Below, in pieces: positions 1 to 9,376 of a stretch of DNA of 64,000 nucleotides. Made by a program: the position numbers and the translations under genes. The notes beneath the pieces were generated by a model that had not been told where the DNA came from, searched no databases, and saw only the letters and a program-made list of their open reading frames with translations. How positions within the stretch are numbered: position 1 is the stretch's first letter; the number at the start of each line of letters is the position of its first letter. The stretch is from Leeuwenhoekiella polynyae (lineage in GTDB: Bacteria; Bacteroidota; Bacteroidia; Flavobacteriales; Flavobacteriaceae): assembly GCF_004104075.1 (NCBI RefSeq), contig NZ_QOVK01000019.1, forward strand, positions 1 through 64,000. The letters run 5' to 3'.

Positions 1-458
1 CGAGTAACATTAATTTTATATATAATTGCAGTATCTTTTAAAGTGGCACTGTTTGACCGAAACAGCTGGCACCATTACTCCGAAATAGCCACGTCAGTAC
101 CGGCCTATCATGAGGTTCTCGTAAAATTTGCAGGGAGCGGAACGTAGCAGGCGGTTCTGTTTGAGGGTGGTGTGCCGCCCGAGTTAAGCGCATGCAGTGC
201 AGTGAGCAATAAATTTAGAGAAGCTCATGTAAGCCTAGATTTTTTTGGTTCGTTTTTTCATCGATGGAAAAAATGAACAGAACATTAATTGAAAATAAAA
301 TCATGCTATTCTAAAGAGAAAAATCTTTAAGCTTAAGATTCAACCCACACCCAATACAATTCCCAATATGCATTGGCACCGGCAGCGCGAGGACGGTGGT
401 TAAAAACCTCTTTCTTCTATTATCTCTTGTCTTACTTCTAAGATCTACTGTCTTCAGA
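1..458. other. Gene-free stretch with a strong hairpin
   Basis: No credible reading frame is present. A 12-bp stem (248-259 with 267-278, one G-T pair, 7-base loop) dominates the region. The sequence around 130-280 resembles non-coding blocks that I believe recur in other flavobacterial genomes, but only one copy lies in this window, so that is an impression and not an observation. Confidence 0.4.
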
Positions 459-1622
459 TCACTTCACCCCATAAACCAACTCTAAAAACGCCTCAATTTG
501 ACCGGGCTCTAACCAGCGTAAAACAAGTACCAAGTCGTTCTCTTGATCAATAACAATAAAATTTCCGCCAAAGCCTGCAGCATAATACAAATGTTCCGGT
601 AGGTTCTCCCAATGTCGGGGTCCGGGTTGATTCAGCCACCACATATATCCGTAATTGGGATTTGGTGCAGACGGTTGTTGCACCGCGTTGACCCAATTTT
701 CGGATAGCAAGCGTTTGCCGTTCCAAATACCGTTATTGAGAAACAGCAATCCAAAACGCGCCATGTCTTCTGCACTGATAAACATCCCGCCGCCGGAGTG
801 ACCACCACCTGTTACGGACTGCATGTGTAGTCCGTCTATAGTCGTCCAAGCTTGGTCATAACCAAACCACCGCCATGTGGTAGAAGCGCCTATGGGGTCC
901 ATAATCTGTTCTTTTAAAACCTGAGGAAGCGGTTTGCGCCAGGTTTGTGTAAGTGCATAGGCAAGAACGTTGACCCGCACATCGTTGTATTCAAAGAAAG
1001 TTCCGGGCTCTTGCAGTTCGCGGTTTTTCCAGGCGTCAATATTACCTTCGCGTGGCGGGCGATCTGCCCAGTCCTTACCGCCCCAGAGTTGGCCACTCCA
1101 GTCAGAATTCTGTTCCAGTAGGTGTTTCCAGGTTATTTTGCTGTTGTGGTCTCCTTCAAAAGTTCCGTCCCAGATGGTACGACTAACGGGATCATTCACA
1201 TCAGGGATGATGCCTGCAGCTACCGCAAGACCTGCGGTCGTAGAGAGGAAGCTTTTGGTAACACTAAAGGTTATATCCACCCGTTGGGTATCTCCCCAGC
1301 TGGTCACGAGATAGCCGTTTTTAAGAATCATTCCGGCAGGACCGCCACGTTTTTTTGTCGGTCCCAGAATTTCGTGATAAGGTTCGCGTTCAAAGCCTTT
1401 TAGAATGGCCTGTCTCAAATCACGGGATCCTGAATATTCATGCGCTAATGCAAAATCAACAGCTTTTTGTAAAGACTCTTCAGAAAAGGCGTTGTCAGTT
1501 TTGGTAGGCGTTTCCCACCGGGCTCCAAATGCAGGGAAATAAACTTCCTGAGCAGCCACTTCAAAAGAAAGCCAGCTGCAACACCAAATAACGGAAAGAA
1601 GCAGTAACCGGAAATAGTTCAT
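459..1622 (-). CDS. Secreted serine hydrolase (beta-lactamase class C / esterase fold)
   Basis: This 387-residue protein begins with a hydrophobic signal peptide ending near AAQ (residues 1-25), so it is probably periplasmic or exported. The catalytic Ser-x-x-Lys motif of the class C beta-lactamase/DD-peptidase family is S120-V-T-K123. A tyrosine motif YND follows at 212-214 and a glycine-rich stretch HSGGG near 275. The C-terminal GFGGN block probably replaces the usual KTG strand. Such proteins act as esterases, peptidases or amidases, and the substrate cannot be read from sequence. The gene stands alone, with no partner on the same strand. True antibiotic beta-lactamase activity is unlikely but not excluded. 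Confidence 0.85.
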   Translation of the reverse strand: MNYFRLLLLSVIWCCSWLSFEVAAQEVYFPAFGARWETPTKTDNAFSEESLQKAVDFALAHEYSGSRDLRQAILKGFEREPYHEILGPTKKRGGPAGMILKNGYLVTSWGDTQRVDITFSVTKSFLSTTAGLAVAAGIIPDVNDPVSRTIWDGTFEGDHNSKITWKHLLEQNSDWSGQLWGGKDWADRPPREGNIDAWKNRELQEPGTFFEYNDVRVNVLAYALTQTWRKPLPQVLKEQIMDPIGASTTWRWFGYDQAWTTIDGLHMQSVTGGGHSGGGMFISAEDMARFGLLFLNNGIWNGKRLLSENWVNAVQQPSAPNPNYGYMWWLNQPGPRHWENLPEHLYYAAGFGGNFIVIDQENDLVLVLRWLEPGQIEAFLELVYGVK

Positions 1623-1881
1623 ACAATAGGTTTAGTAGTAAAAATAAAAAGCTAATAGTTTCTGTTGATGTATAAATCTAATCTTTTAATCATTTTCTAA
1701 CAAAATCAGAAGAATCTATAGCTAACTTTGATAGGTAGGGAAGCAATCATTCTATGATCGATACTAAATTAGCAGTTGGTGATTGTATCCAAGAGCTTAA
1801 AGAACTAGTAGGACTATTAGTGCTTAAGTAACGTAACTGGATAAGCTTCGAGAAGACTTAATCGATGAAAATTAATCACGG

Positions 1882-1909
1882 CGTGGTGAAATATTGTGAA
1901 TTTACCACG
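1882..1909 (+). other. Small hairpin upstream of the ankyrin gene
   Basis: A 9-bp inverted repeat (1882-1890 with 1901-1909) is followed by a run of seven T (1912-1918). It looks like a weak terminator, but no gene precedes it on this strand. It may instead be a leader structure for the gene starting at 1944. The rest of 1623-1943 shows nothing I can name. Confidence 0.3.
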
Positions 1910-1943
1910 TATTTTTTTGAAAAAAATATATTATTTTAACAAT

Positions 1944-2423
1944 ATGAAACAGGATTCTTTATTTAATGCGATACGTTCTGAAGATACAACCACGATTAAA
2001 GAATTATTGTCTGAAAACCCTCAACTCATCAATACTAAAGATCAACGCGGGTCAACCCCTTTGCTTTTATCGAGCTATTATGGGTTTATTGACGTAAGTG
2101 AACTTATTATAGACAGTGGTGCCGATATAAATGCTAAGGATGCATCCGGAAACACCGCATTGATGGGAGTTTGCTTTAAGGGATATGTTGAGGTGGCCAG
2201 ACTTTTGATCAATAAAGGAGCAGATGTGAATGTGCAAAATTTTAATGGTGCGACTGCGCTTATTTATGCAGCTACCTTTAATCAAAAAGAACTGGTAGAA
2301 TTGTTGCTTGAAAAAGGAGCAGATCCTTTGCTTAAAGATTCCAGAGATCTTATTGCAGAAGATCACGCCCGGATGCAGGGGCTCTCTCAAATAGAAAATA
2401 TTTTAAAGCATGCTACACCCTGA
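1944..2423 (+). CDS. Ankyrin-repeat protein
   Basis: This 159-residue protein is almost entirely ankyrin repeats. About four units are visible, with the recurring signature G-x-T-A/P-L-x-x-A/S and the G-A-D-x-N turns (for example GADINAKD and GADVNVQN). There is no signal peptide, so it is probably a cytoplasmic protein-binding scaffold. I chose the ATG at 1944 (MKQDSLFNA), because a longer reading from 1896 adds a tail that is not ankyrin-like. The end overlaps the next gene by 14 bases, so the two are probably translationally coupled. The binding partner is unknown; the overlapping product at 2410-2994 is a natural candidate by inference only. Confidence 0.85.
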   Translation: MKQDSLFNAIRSEDTTTIKELLSENPQLINTKDQRGSTPLLLSSYYGFIDVSELIIDSGADINAKDASGNTALMGVCFKGYVEVARLLINKGADVNVQNFNGATALIYAATFNQKELVELLLEKGADPLLKDSRDLIAEDHARMQGLSQIENILKHATP

Positions 2424-2994
2424 AGTAGTAGAAGAATTGTATTCGGTAAGATTTAGAAACAGTGGTTTTAAGCGAACTCCTGTGCTGTATGCTGCTGCTG
2501 AGAAAAGTTTCAAACGATTTCTTATCAATACAATTGGTCAGAATGTATTTGTGATGACTACGGCATTGGGTCTTGATGTCTATTACAAAAGCACCCGCAA
2601 TCATACCGATTTTATCAAAAACAACCTGTGGCTTTTTAAAGATAATCTTTCGTCAGAGCACGCTGAACTTCAGGTTGAAGAGCAAGAAGGCGAGGCGGTG
2701 TTGCATTATCTCAATACGGTTATTGATACCTTGATCCATCATCCGCAGTTATTCTTATCTTGCTGTAAAAAGTTTTTACAGCATTATAAAGATTCAAACA
2801 CGAAAACCCGAATGATAGAGCTTTTGTATGCTACTTTTGAATCCCACTTACAAAAGCTGATCACAGACGAGAAAACTCCCTATGCAGCCAAGATTAAAAA
2901 ATTATTGCTTGAGTCTCAGCTTTATCAGTATACATTGATCGATAATTTTACAAGTCTTTCTAAACAATCTACTAGCGCGATTCGTTTCAATTAA
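2410..2994 (+). CDS. Uncharacterised protein coupled to ankyrin gene
   Basis: I do not recognise a family for this 194-residue protein. It has no signal peptide or membrane segment. It is rich in predicted helix, with a charged middle part around residues 75-100 and a pair of cysteines near 117-118. The start ATG lies inside the last codons of the ankyrin gene (14-base overlap), which supports a shared transcript. The 3' end overlaps the convergent exonuclease gene by 8 bases. The length and continuous coding character support a real gene; the function is open. Confidence 0.7.
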   Translation: MLHPEVVEELYSVRFRNSGFKRTPVLYAAAEKSFKRFLINTIGQNVFVMTTALGLDVYYKSTRNHTDFIKNNLWLFKDNLSSEHAELQVEEQEGEAVLHYLNTVIDTLIHHPQLFLSCCKKFLQHYKDSNTKTRMIELLYATFESHLQKLITDEKTPYAAKIKKLLLESQLYQYTLIDNFTSLSKQSTSAIRFN

Positions 2995-3652
2995 GAAGGA
3001 TATTCTTCAATTTTAATTTCTTGTTTCCCTTCAGTCGGGATAGAATTTTTAAAAATGCTAAAGCAGTAATGTAGGCATCTCCCATTGCTTTATGCCGGTC
3101 AGTACGCGAAATATTGAGTTCTTCACACAAATCGTCCAGCGTGTATACTTTATCTGGATTTGTGATGTTTACCAGATGAACCGTGCGTTTGTAAAGGACG
3201 CCGGTATCTGTAAATTTATTCTTTAGTTTAGGTGCTCCTAGCCGCTTGAGGGCATAATTGATAATGCCTACATCAAAACCCACGTGATGGCCTACTAAAA
3301 TATCGGTACCTATAAATTTTAAAAACGCTTTTACAGCTTCTTCTTCAGTTACCTTCTTGTATTTTCTGTTTTCTCTTAAGATTCCGTGTATAGCAGCGGC
3401 TTCTTCGCTAAACATATCTTGTTTCACATAGAGTTCAAAACTACTGGCAAGATTGATCTGGTTGCCGGTCAACGCTAATGCACCAATGCTCAACATCCGG
3501 TCTTCCCGGGCATTGGTCCCTGTGGTTTCGGTATCAAAGATTATAAACCGCGCGGTATCAAAGTCTGCGGTATTTGTCTTCGAAAATTGTGCAGCATATG
3601 CTTTATAGAATTCTGGCGGATCTTGCTTTTTGCTGAAAAAGGGGATGTACAT
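2987..3652 (-). CDS. DnaQ-like DEDDh 3'-5' exonuclease
   Basis: This 221-residue protein has the RNase T / DNA polymerase III epsilon exonuclease fold. The ExoI motif is FDTETTG with D40 and E42, ExoII is in GHHVGFD with D127, and ExoIII has H187 and D192 in RHKAMGD. All four metal ligands and the general-base histidine are therefore present. It hydrolyses DNA or RNA 3' ends with Mg2+. It sits 2 bases downstream of the DUF294 gene, and this pairing is common in bacteria, so it is likely a dedicated partner and not the replicative proofreading subunit. The last gene of a three-gene minus-strand operon. Confidence 0.9.
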   Translation of the reverse strand: MYIPFFSKKQDPPEFYKAYAAQFSKTNTADFDTARFIIFDTETTGTNAREDRMLSIGALALTGNQINLASSFELYVKQDMFSEEAAAIHGILRENRKYKKVTEEEAVKAFLKFIGTDILVGHHVGFDVGIINYALKRLGAPKLKNKFTDTGVLYKRTVHLVNITNPDKVYTLDDLCEELNISRTDRHKAMGDAYITALAFLKILSRLKGNKKLKLKNILLN

Positions 3653-3654
3653 AA

Positions 3655-5559
3655 TTACTTGAGATTATAGCGAAGCGTGAGCAACTCCTGGATATCATGA
3701 ATGGATTTGAAACAGCGCTTCAATTTGAGTTTTTCGGCTTTGCTTAAGGTTGCGAGTTCTATAAACCTCCCGGAATCATCATGCAGAATCCCTTGTTTGG
3801 TTCTGAATTTCAGTAAGGCTTTAAAGGCATAGGAGCAGTTCTCGTAGATCTCTTTATTATTAGCTTCGAGTTCGGCAAGGCGCTCAAACCGACCTGCGGT
3901 ATTGTTGATGTTGCGTAACTTGTGGTTGAGGCTCAAGACACGGGCGGCATCAATTAACGGCATCAACGCACGGGCTTTTACATCAAAAAAGTCTTTGTGA
4001 TCCCCGCTTTCCTCAACTAAGAACTGCCTAAAAAACCCAAGCGGAGACGGACTGCGGATGGCATCTTTTGCCATTACCCGGTAAAACATGGGGTTTTTAT
4101 CTAAGGTAAGTAGAATGTTGTCTGACAGGTTGGTTACCAGTTGGGTATCACCAAATACATAACTGTAATCAAAGAAAATAGCAGATAGCAATTGGGTTTC
4201 CGGGGAAGGATCTGTAATCCAGATATCGTATTGTTTTTTCCATTCGGAGAGCGACTGGCACCATCTGGGATTGCTCGCCATCATATCTGCCGGGCAATAG
4301 GCATAGCCCACTTTATGCATCGCACGCGTGGCGATACGGGCTAACTTGATGAAATAGGCTTGGGTGGCTTCGTATTCTTCTTCCGGTACGTTATCAAAAA
4401 CGATTGCATTATCTTGATCGGTAAACAATAACTGTTCTTTTCGCCCCTGACTTCCCAACGCCAACCAGGCGAATTTACACGGAGGCGGGGTTTCCATCTT
4501 CTTGAGAGAAAGCTCTAAAGCGCGTACTGCAATCGCATAATTGATCTCGTTAAGAATATTGAGAATTTGCGATAACGGAAGGTTTTGATCTAAATACTTT
4601 TTTAGTAATCGGGATACCTTCAAGCGTACATCACGCAATCTTTTAGTACGTTTTGCGAGCTTTACTTCTTTTAACAGTACGACCGGGTTATTTGCAAAAG
4701 AAACCATGATGTCGTGTTCGGTGATCAAACCGAGTAGTTTAGAATCTGGCGTTCCATCTTCGGTGATACACAGGTGATTGACTTCATTTTTAAGCATGAT
4801 CAATTGTGCCTGCGCAACGGTAGGATCTTTCTGAAAACAGCGTACCGGAGTACTCATAATTTTGGTTACAGGATCTGTAATGCTGTGTGCTCCTGTAGCG
4901 ATACGGTCCCGGAAGTCTCGGTTTGTAATGATACCTACGGGCTTTTCAGCGTCAATTACTACGATCGAACCCACATTGCGGTGGCTCATCTTTTTTGCAG
5001 CAACTTGTATTGTCGTATCTGGACTACACGTGAGAATGTTTTTAGAATAGCGTGCTTTTTGAAGATCAAAAATCTCACTATTACGCTCCACCGAATATTC
5101 CGTAAACAATTTACCGCTTTCTTCCAGCGAGTAGGGGTCGCTCACATTAGAAGCAAAGGTGGCGATGAGAAAATTACTCACCTCTTTATGCTCTAATGCG
5201 ATGGGTAAAAACAGGTCTATGGGAATTCCATAGAGAATGGACTCTTCATTTGCAGAAGCAGAAAGTTCGTAGTCTTCTTTTGTGATCAACGGGCGCAGTC
5301 CAAAAAGGTCTCCTTCATCACAGATATCTGCAATCTTAGGTTCGTTATCTACGGTTCTAAACAAGCGAACTGCACCATCTTTTACCACATAGAACATGGT
5401 ATGATTGGTGTCTTTTTCTTTAAAAATGGGTTTGTCTTTCTCAAAATAAAGCACCTGAACCTGTCCGGCTATCTGTAACAAGCTATCCGGTTCTAAAAAC
5501 TGAAAAGGAGGGTACCGTTTTAAAAAATCGGCAACACGTTCTGCGATGGTGTTTTTCAT
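3655..5559 (-). CDS. cNMP-binding / CBS-pair / DUF294 nucleotidyltransferase-like protein
   Basis: This 634-residue multidomain cytoplasmic protein has a cyclic-nucleotide-binding-like domain at about 15-125. A tandem CBS pair follows at about 170-290, containing GIITNRDFRDR and LITEHDIM. Next come the DUF294 nucleotidyltransferase-like domain at about 320-450, with GSQGRKEQLLFTDQDNA resembling a GlnD/GlnE-type metal site (D-x-D), and a DUF294 C-terminal helical domain at about 480-620. The family is thought to be a signal-sensing nucleotidyltransferase, often beside acetate or solute symporter genes in other bacteria; no such neighbour is seen here. It lies between tadA (9 bases upstream) and the exonuclease (2 bases downstream), so the three are one operon. 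Confidence 0.9.
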   Translation of the reverse strand: MKNTIAERVADFLKRYPPFQFLEPDSLLQIAGQVQVLYFEKDKPIFKEKDTNHTMFYVVKDGAVRLFRTVDNEPKIADICDEGDLFGLRPLITKEDYELSASANEESILYGIPIDLFLPIALEHKEVSNFLIATFASNVSDPYSLEESGKLFTEYSVERNSEIFDLQKARYSKNILTCSPDTTIQVAAKKMSHRNVGSIVVIDAEKPVGIITNRDFRDRIATGAHSITDPVTKIMSTPVRCFQKDPTVAQAQLIMLKNEVNHLCITEDGTPDSKLLGLITEHDIMVSFANNPVVLLKEVKLAKRTKRLRDVRLKVSRLLKKYLDQNLPLSQILNILNEINYAIAVRALELSLKKMETPPPCKFAWLALGSQGRKEQLLFTDQDNAIVFDNVPEEEYEATQAYFIKLARIATRAMHKVGYAYCPADMMASNPRWCQSLSEWKKQYDIWITDPSPETQLLSAIFFDYSYVFGDTQLVTNLSDNILLTLDKNPMFYRVMAKDAIRSPSPLGFFRQFLVEESGDHKDFFDVKARALMPLIDAARVLSLNHKLRNINNTAGRFERLAELEANNKEIYENCSYAFKALLKFRTKQGILHDDSGRFIELATLSKAEKLKLKRCFKSIHDIQELLTLRYNLK

Positions 5560-5568
5560 ACGAAGGTT

Positions 5569-6024
5569 TTAATTCAGGTTACGGCGTTGTATAAAAAAGC
5601 GTTTCAGTAAAGCACTGGCATCCGCTTCCAGAATACCGCTTGTGACCTGGGTTTTAGGGTGCAGTTGGGTTCCCAGATTTTTGTACCCTCTATTGGGGTC
5701 AGCTGCTGCATATACCATGCGTGAAAGCTGACTCCAATACAAAGCCCCTCCACACATTTGACAAGGTTCTAGCGTGACATACAAGGTGCAATCTTTTAGG
5801 TATTTCCCGCCTAAATAATTAGCCGCCGCCGTGATGGCTTGCATTTCTGCGTGCGCCGTTACATCATTAAGGCGTTCCGTAAGGTTGTGCGCACGGGCTA
5901 TTATGGTATTGTTGACGGTGATAACAGCTCCCACGGGGATTTCTCCCAGATCAAAAGCGGTCTCCGCTTCCAGCAGTGCTTTTTTCATAAAATACGCATC
6001 ATCAAAGGGTTCTATCAGAGCCAT
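5569..6024 (-). CDS. tadA: tRNA-specific adenosine deaminase TadA
   Basis: The 151-residue protein carries the zinc-dependent deaminase motifs: H58-A-E60 (ligand and proton shuttle) and P87-C88-x-x-C91 (zinc cysteines). Length and the motif spacing match TadA, which converts adenosine 34 of tRNA-Arg(ACG) to inosine. A paralogous guanine or cytidine deaminase is possible but less likely. It is the first gene of the tadA-DUF294-exonuclease operon and is divergent from dxs, with 96 bases between the two start codons. Confidence 0.88.
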   Translation of the reverse strand: MALIEPFDDAYFMKKALLEAETAFDLGEIPVGAVITVNNTIIARAHNLTERLNDVTAHAEMQAITAAANYLGGKYLKDCTLYVTLEPCQMCGGALYWSQLSRMVYAAADPNRGYKNLGTQLHPKTQVTSGILEADASALLKRFFIQRRNLN

Positions 6025-6108
6025 AGTCTTGCTTTTAAGTGATGAAGATAAAAAGTTTTTTGCAGTATCATTTTTAAAAGACCAACTTATTATTTCTGTA
6101 AGTTCGGC

Positions 6109-6116
6109 TACCTTTG
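6109..6116 (+). promoter_or_regulatory. -7 promoter element of dxs (TAnnTTTG)
   Basis: TACCTTTG matches the Bacteroidota sigma-A -7 consensus. It ends only 4 bases before the dxs ATG, so transcription would start at or within a few bases of the start codon. Confidence 0.6.
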
Positions 6117-6120
6117 TTTT

Positions 6121-7887
6121 ATGAGTTATCCGCTTTTAGAAACGATAGATGATCCGGCTGATTTACGTGAACTTTCTGTTGAACAGTTGAGCGTAATCGC
6201 TGTAGAATTGCGTCGTTTTATCATTGATATTGTGGCAACTAAAGAAGGACATCTGGGTGCCAGTCTGGGAGTTGTTGAGCTTACGCTGGCTTTGCATTAT
6301 GCTTTTAGTACTCCCGATGATAAATTGATCTGGGATGTGGGGCATCAGGCATACGGCCATAAAATCATTACCGGAAGGCGGGATAATTTTGAGACCAACC
6401 GCGAGTTTAACGGTTTGAGTGGTTTCCCCAAAATGCAGGAAAGTGTATACGATGCTTTTGGTACCGGGCACTCGAGTACTTCAATCTCTGCAGCGCTGGG
6501 TATGGCGATTGCTTCAAAAATTCAAGGGAATACAGCACGCCATCACATCGCTGTAATAGGAGACGCTTCTATTGCCAGCGGGATGGCTTTTGAGGCTTTG
6601 AATCACGCGGGGGATAGTGATGCGAATTTGCTGGTGATTCTTAATGATAATGCTATTGGGATCGACCCCAGTGTGGGGGCACTTAAGAATTACCTCACGA
6701 ATGTAAAAACGGGCAGTCAGCGACAAGAGAATATATTTGAGGCTTTGAACTTTAATTATTTTGGTCCTGTAGACGGGCACGATCTGGAGAAGTTGCTTGA
6801 GATCTTCAAGACGCTTAAAAAAATAAAGGGGCCTAAGTTTTTGCATGTAATTACTACAAAAGGAAAAGGGCTTAAGCAAGCCGAAGCTGATCAGGTTGTG
6901 TACCATGCCCCTGGAAAGTTTGATGCCCTAACAGGGGAGTTGAAACCTAAGAATACCCATCCGCAGCCACCCAAGTATCAGGATGTTTTTGGTTTGACGT
7001 TAGTTGAACTGGCAAAAAAGAACAAGCAAATTATTGGGATTACTCCGGCAATGCCAACGGGTAGTTCTTTAAAATATATGATGCAGCAATTTCCAGAGCG
7101 TGCTTTTGATGTGGGGATTGCAGAGCAACACGCAGTGACCTTATCAGCCGGGATAGCCGCCTCAGGAGGTGTTGTGTTTTGCGCAATCTATTCTACGTTT
7201 TTGCAACGCGCTTACGATCAATTGATTCACGATGTGGCTTTGCAAAAGCTTCCGGTTATTTTCTGTGTGGATCGGGCGGGATTAGTAGGTGCCGATGGTG
7301 CAACGCATCATGGCGTCTTTGATCTGGCGTATTTACGCTGTATTCCCAATCTTATAATTTTCGCTCCGCGGAATGAAGCAAGCTTACGGAATATTATGTA
7401 TACGGCGCAATTGGGTCTCGAGTCACCCATTGCAATTCGGTATCCCAGAGGGCGCGGATTGGAATTGGACTGGCAGAATCCTTTTGAGCAACTGGAACTC
7501 GGAAAAGCTGAGCACTTGATTAAAGGCTCTCAACTCGCCATTTTAGCTACCGGTAATTTTACTGAAACAGCCCTGCAACTTGCAGCGGTATTTAAGGGGA
7601 ACGTCTCTGTGTATTATTTTGGTTTTGTAAAGCCGCTAGATTTTGTGATGCTCAAGCGGGTTTTTAAAAAGTATAACACAATCATAACCTTAGAAGACGG
7701 GGTACAATCCGGTGGTTTTGGGAGCGCTATTGCCGAAGAAGCTGCACGTCAAAGCTATACAGGCAAGTTGGAAATCTTCGGAATACCTGATCAGTTTATA
7801 GAACAGGGTACCACGGAAGAATTGCAACAGGCTTTAGGTCTGGATTTTGAAAGTTTAAAAGAAAATATTCAGTCGCTTCTGGATTAG
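6121..7887 (+). CDS. dxs: 1-deoxy-D-xylulose-5-phosphate synthase
   Basis: The 588-residue thiamine-diphosphate enzyme joins pyruvate and glyceraldehyde 3-phosphate in the first step of the MEP isoprenoid pathway. The ThDP site begins with GDASIASG (residues 147-154). The catalytic glutamate is E335 in GIAEQHAVT, and the early histidine region DVGHQAYGHK is intact. It is a little shorter than the roughly 620 residues of E. coli Dxs. The start at 6121 is supported by family-like N-terminal residues and the adjacent promoter. A polyprenyl synthetase, a later user of this pathway, is encoded at 25743. It converges with dgt, with 80 bases between the stop codons. Confidence 0.97.
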   Translation: MSYPLLETIDDPADLRELSVEQLSVIAVELRRFIIDIVATKEGHLGASLGVVELTLALHYAFSTPDDKLIWDVGHQAYGHKIITGRRDNFETNREFNGLSGFPKMQESVYDAFGTGHSSTSISAALGMAIASKIQGNTARHHIAVIGDASIASGMAFEALNHAGDSDANLLVILNDNAIGIDPSVGALKNYLTNVKTGSQRQENIFEALNFNYFGPVDGHDLEKLLEIFKTLKKIKGPKFLHVITTKGKGLKQAEADQVVYHAPGKFDALTGELKPKNTHPQPPKYQDVFGLTLVELAKKNKQIIGITPAMPTGSSLKYMMQQFPERAFDVGIAEQHAVTLSAGIAASGGVVFCAIYSTFLQRAYDQLIHDVALQKLPVIFCVDRAGLVGADGATHHGVFDLAYLRCIPNLIIFAPRNEASLRNIMYTAQLGLESPIAIRYPRGRGLELDWQNPFEQLELGKAEHLIKGSQLAILATGNFTETALQLAAVFKGNVSVYYFGFVKPLDFVMLKRVFKKYNTIITLEDGVQSGGFGSAIAEEAARQSYTGKLEIFGIPDQFIEQGTTEELQQALGLDFESLKENIQSLLD

Positions 7888-7967
7888 TTATTCGATAATC
7901 GAGCTTTACATGCTCAGAGACTTGTCTCGAAGTCAAAAACTGTTTTCTTTAAATGCCCCAAGGTAAT

Positions 7968-9302
7968 TTACTTAATGTCCAATCCTTTTATTTTTTTGTA
8001 ATTGCGTAAGGCTTTACCGTCTGTCATTGTTGATACTTCGGCACAAATCTGAATGAGGTTTTCATACAACGTATTTTCAGATTTATTTACCGGAGCCAGA
8101 AGCTGCTGAATGAGTTGGTTGTAATGCGTGTCTGTATTGTCTAGTGCCTTGCAACGTGCTTCAAGAAGTGTGGATAAGATTTCATATCCGGCGATTTCCT
8201 TTTCGATCACTTCGCGGCTGTTGTAGATGCGGTCGATGCTGAGGTTGATGATATCGGTGATTTGTGCCTGGTAACTGCTTTTGTCTATTAAAGACTGATT
8301 GAAGGTGCCGGCGAGAATCTCTTCTTCATACTTCATAAAGGTCTCCACGCTTTCAGTAATCAGGGTGCCTATCGCAAGTGCGCGTAAGTAGCTCACTCGA
8401 TCTGAAGTTTCCTGCAAGGCATTGTATTTGTTACGGTCTATGGTGTTGCCAACGAGTTTTACCATATACTCCAACGCATACTCTTCAGGGATAAGTCCCA
8501 GGTTTATACCGTCTTCAAAATCAATAATGGTGTAGCAAATATCATCTGCCGCTTCAACGAGATAAGCAAGCGGGTGGCGTGACCAACTTAAATCATCGGT
8601 CTCGCTTCTGTTCAACAAGCCCAGTTCTTGAGCAACATCAGCAAAAAGCTCTTTTTCAGACTGAAAGAAGCCGTATTTTTTATCTGCAATATGATCTGTG
8701 GGTTTGTACGGAAGCGACTCTTTTGGATATTTCATAAAAGCACCCAGAGTTGCATACGAAAGTCTCAAGCCACCCTGAGCTCCCGGTTTGCTTTGGGAGA
8801 GTACTTTAAAGCCATTAGCATTACCTTCAAACTTGATCAGGTCCTGATATTCTTTTTCGGTTAAGCGGTCTTGATAACGTTTACCATAACCCGATTTGAA
8901 AAACTCCCCAATCGCCTTCTCTCCCGAATGCCCAAAAGGTGGGTTACCGATATCGTGAGCCAGCGCCGCAGCGGCAACAATAGCTCCAAAATCATTAAAG
9001 CGATAGCCGTAAACCTGTTCCAGATGCGGGTATTTTTCAAGGAGTTGTTTGCCCACCATTCTACCTAGTGAACGTCCCACAACCGAAACTTCCATACTGT
9101 GTGTTAAGCGTGTATGAACAAAATCTGTTTTAGAAAGTGGGATGACTTGCGTTTTATCCTGGAGGCTTCTAAAGGGCGTAGAAAATATAATCCGGTCATA
9201 ATCTACTTCAAATCCAAGACGGGTGTCGTCCTGTTCTATACGCAGTCTTTTTGCGGTGTCTCCCTGTCTCTTTAGCGAGAGCAAATGTTCCCAGTTCATC
9301 AT
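7968..9302 (-). CDS. dgt: Deoxyguanosinetriphosphate triphosphohydrolase-like protein
   Basis: The protein (444 residues from the ATG at 9302) is an HD-domain dNTPase. The metal-binding set is visible: RLTHSMEV (first H), LAHDIGNPPFGHSGE (HD pair and following H) and a later D in VEAADDICY. The family hydrolyses dGTP or other dNTPs to the nucleoside plus triphosphate and affects dNTP pools or phage resistance. I rejected a TTG at 9311 in favour of ATG 9302; the next codon is also ATG (9299) and either could be used. Monocistronic, convergent with dxs. Confidence 0.92.
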   Translation of the reverse strand: MMNWEHLLSLKRQGDTAKRLRIEQDDTRLGFEVDYDRIIFSTPFRSLQDKTQVIPLSKTDFVHTRLTHSMEVSVVGRSLGRMVGKQLLEKYPHLEQVYGYRFNDFGAIVAAAALAHDIGNPPFGHSGEKAIGEFFKSGYGKRYQDRLTEKEYQDLIKFEGNANGFKVLSQSKPGAQGGLRLSYATLGAFMKYPKESLPYKPTDHIADKKYGFFQSEKELFADVAQELGLLNRSETDDLSWSRHPLAYLVEAADDICYTIIDFEDGINLGLIPEEYALEYMVKLVGNTIDRNKYNALQETSDRVSYLRALAIGTLITESVETFMKYEEEILAGTFNQSLIDKSSYQAQITDIINLSIDRIYNSREVIEKEIAGYEILSTLLEARCKALDNTDTHYNQLIQQLLAPVNKSENTLYENLIQICAEVSTMTDGKALRNYKKIKGLDIK

Positions 9303-9376
9303 AATAGGCAATTTTCGGCAAGATACAGTATTGCCAAATTTTAATCTAATGATTTAGCGTTGGCTCTCAAATCGCT

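Noticed and set aside
1754-1831. Short 25-codon open frame
   Set aside because: It has no ribosome-binding site, domain or neighbour to support it; this length is expected by chance.
4774-5196. 140-codon plus-strand open frame inside the DUF294 gene
   Set aside because: It is antisense to conserved cNMP/CBS domains and has no independent support.
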